From: Chitinophaga filiformis
Lineage (GTDB): Bacteria > Bacteroidota > Bacteroidia > Chitinophagales > Chitinophagaceae
Assembly (NCBI RefSeq): GCF_021646545.1
Contig: NZ_JAKIRP010000004.1
Coordinates: forward strand, 496,001 to 560,000
Direction of reading: 5' to 3'
DNA: 64,000 nucleotides
Part shown: piece after piece, positions 63,075 to 64,000 of the stretch
How the letters are laid out: each line of letters begins with the position of its first letter
Numbering within the stretch: the first letter of the stretch is position 1
Notes under the pieces: model-generated
What the model saw: the letters and a program-made list of their open reading frames with translations, nothing else
The model's database searches: none
Told to the model about the DNA's origin: nothing
Position numbers and translations under genes: made by a program

Positions 63075-63980
63075 CTAATCCCCTGCTTTGGCATAGAGAG
63101 AAGTGACTGTTCTTCTGGGTAGTCCGCGTAAAAGTGTAGAAACAACTTTGGCAAGGGTGCCTGGCACGATGATCAGTCGCCCTTTCAATGTTTTCTTTAC
63201 GGCTATTTCGCCTACCCTTTTCGGACTGACTGCCATCTTTTTCCCGAACCAGCCAAATCTTTTCTCCGTTTCCCGTCTGACTTCCGGTTTGGTGAACACA
63301 GGACCAGGACAAAGGCAACTCACACTGATATGTTTTTTCTTTAACTGATAGCGTAACGAATAACTAAAAAATACAACGGCCGATTTTGTAGCAGAGTACA
63401 GATTCTTTATGGGAATAGGTGCAAAGCCAGCCATACTGGCAACATTCAGGATATAGGACGGCGCGTTCCTCTCTAACAGGGGCAGTAATGTAAGGGTAAG
63501 CGCCATCATGGATTCAACATTCAACCTGACCATATACCGCAACGTATCAAGCGATGTAAGTAAATAATCCCTCGGTCCGCCATGCCCTGCTACATTGCAA
63601 AGCACCTTCAGCCGAATATTCCGCTCGATACACCATTCCGCAATTTCAGTGGCCGATTCTTCCTTACTTAAATCATGTGTCAATATTTCAACATGAATGG
63701 CATATGCTGATTCAAGCTTCTGTTTTGCAGCTTGCAAACTATCAAGATGTCTGGCGATCAGGATCAGATTGTACTTTCGTTTAGCTAAAGCTTCAGCAAG
63801 CGCATACCCGATGCCCTTACTGCCTCCGGCAACTAATGCATATGGCCGGGAGCTGTCTGGACGCACTACTGAAGTATCTATATCATCCGGCAAAAGAGCG
63901 GTTCCGGCAAAATCACATGACTGTGTATATCCATCCAGCACACTTAAAAAAATAAACATCAGAATGACCATTTTTTTCAT
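63075..63980 (-). CDS. Short-chain dehydrogenase/reductase with putative signal peptide
   Basis: 301 aa. The first ~20 residues (KKMVILMFIFLSVLDGYTQ) look like a signal peptide or anchor. They are followed by ~25 residues of linker and a classical SDR: cofactor motif GGSKGIG, NVAGHG, Ser in NVASMAGF and YSATK. It is related to the long-chain ketoacyl reductases/DltE-like SDRs. An exported NADP-dependent SDR would be unusual; N-terminal anchoring with a cytoplasmic domain is another reading. Confidence 0.82.
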   Translation of the reverse strand: MKKMVILMFIFLSVLDGYTQSCDFAGTALLPDDIDTSVVRPDSSRPYALVAGGSKGIGYALAEALAKRKYNLILIARHLDSLQAAKQKLESAYAIHVEILTHDLSKEESATEIAEWCIERNIRLKVLCNVAGHGGPRDYLLTSLDTLRYMVRLNVESMMALTLTLLPLLERNAPSYILNVASMAGFAPIPIKNLYSATKSAVVFFSYSLRYQLKKKHISVSCLCPGPVFTKPEVRRETEKRFGWFGKKMAVSPKRVGEIAVKKTLKGRLIIVPGTLAKVVSTLLRGLPRRTVTSLYAKAGD

Positions 63981-64000
63981 AGCGTAATATTTTCCTGGTG

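Noticed and set aside
1..64000. CRISPR array, prophage or rRNA genes
   Set aside because: No regularly spaced repeats, no phage structural or integrase genes and no rRNA-like sequence were seen.

Overview
The window looks like a chromosomal segment of a Bacteroidota bacterium, most likely Chitinophagaceae and plausibly Chitinophaga. The signs are type IX secretion (T9SS) C-terminal sorting domains on several secreted proteins, a SusC-like TonB receptor with a carboxypeptidase-regulatory N-domain, a DUF1501/DUF1800 pair, a DUF983 protein, and -7 promoter elements of the form TAnnTTTG. The genus is an inference.

Layout. 1-13.7 kb is mostly ordinary: the end of a ComM-type Mg-chelatase gene, an EF-G-like GTPase, an ABC exporter, DUF983, a lipoprotein, a TonB receptor with a small His-rich exported partner and two related palindromes (candidate metal-regulator sites), DUF1501/DUF1800, and a thiolase. 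13.8-19.5 kb is an accessory stretch that begins at tRNA-Lys(CTT). It has two AT-rich unknown genes between imperfect direct repeats that share the tRNA T-arm sequence, a decayed SUKH (SMI1/KNR4) gene, a 55-aa membrane protein, a divergent AraC regulator/oxidoreductase pair, and a decayed IS66 transposase end. A stand-alone SelU-like P-loop protein follows.

20.5-41.0 kb is the most unusual part. It is one seven-gene minus-strand operon with gaps of 5-25 bp. In transcription order it encodes a DUF6603-type protein (1133 aa), two giant proteins of unknown function (1105 and 2175 aa), a 622-aa unknown protein, and three tandem paralogous trypsin-fold serine proteases. The proteases carry intact catalytic triads, a PKD-like domain, a shared uncharacterised C-terminal domain, and in two of them runs of 5 or 6 consecutive cysteines. 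None of the seven has a visible signal peptide. I regard this as the candidate undescribed system: giant proteins probably processed or guarded by dedicated proteases.

41-64 kb returns to accessory metabolism and regulation: an NTF2-like protein, AraC/SDR, a T9SS-secreted protein, a vanadium-haloperoxidase-type lipoprotein with an outer-membrane partner, a divergent VOC/HxlR pair around a perfect palindrome, a MidA methyltransferase, a 1044-aa multidomain PQQ-type sugar dehydrogenase, RpiA, YdeI, DUF1761, a WYL regulator, and a redox cluster. In that cluster the DsbD gene has collapsed through a frameshift and a large internal deletion, next to an intact DsbD-alpha-like protein and a TlpA-like thioredoxin. 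The window ends with an SDR that carries a putative signal peptide.
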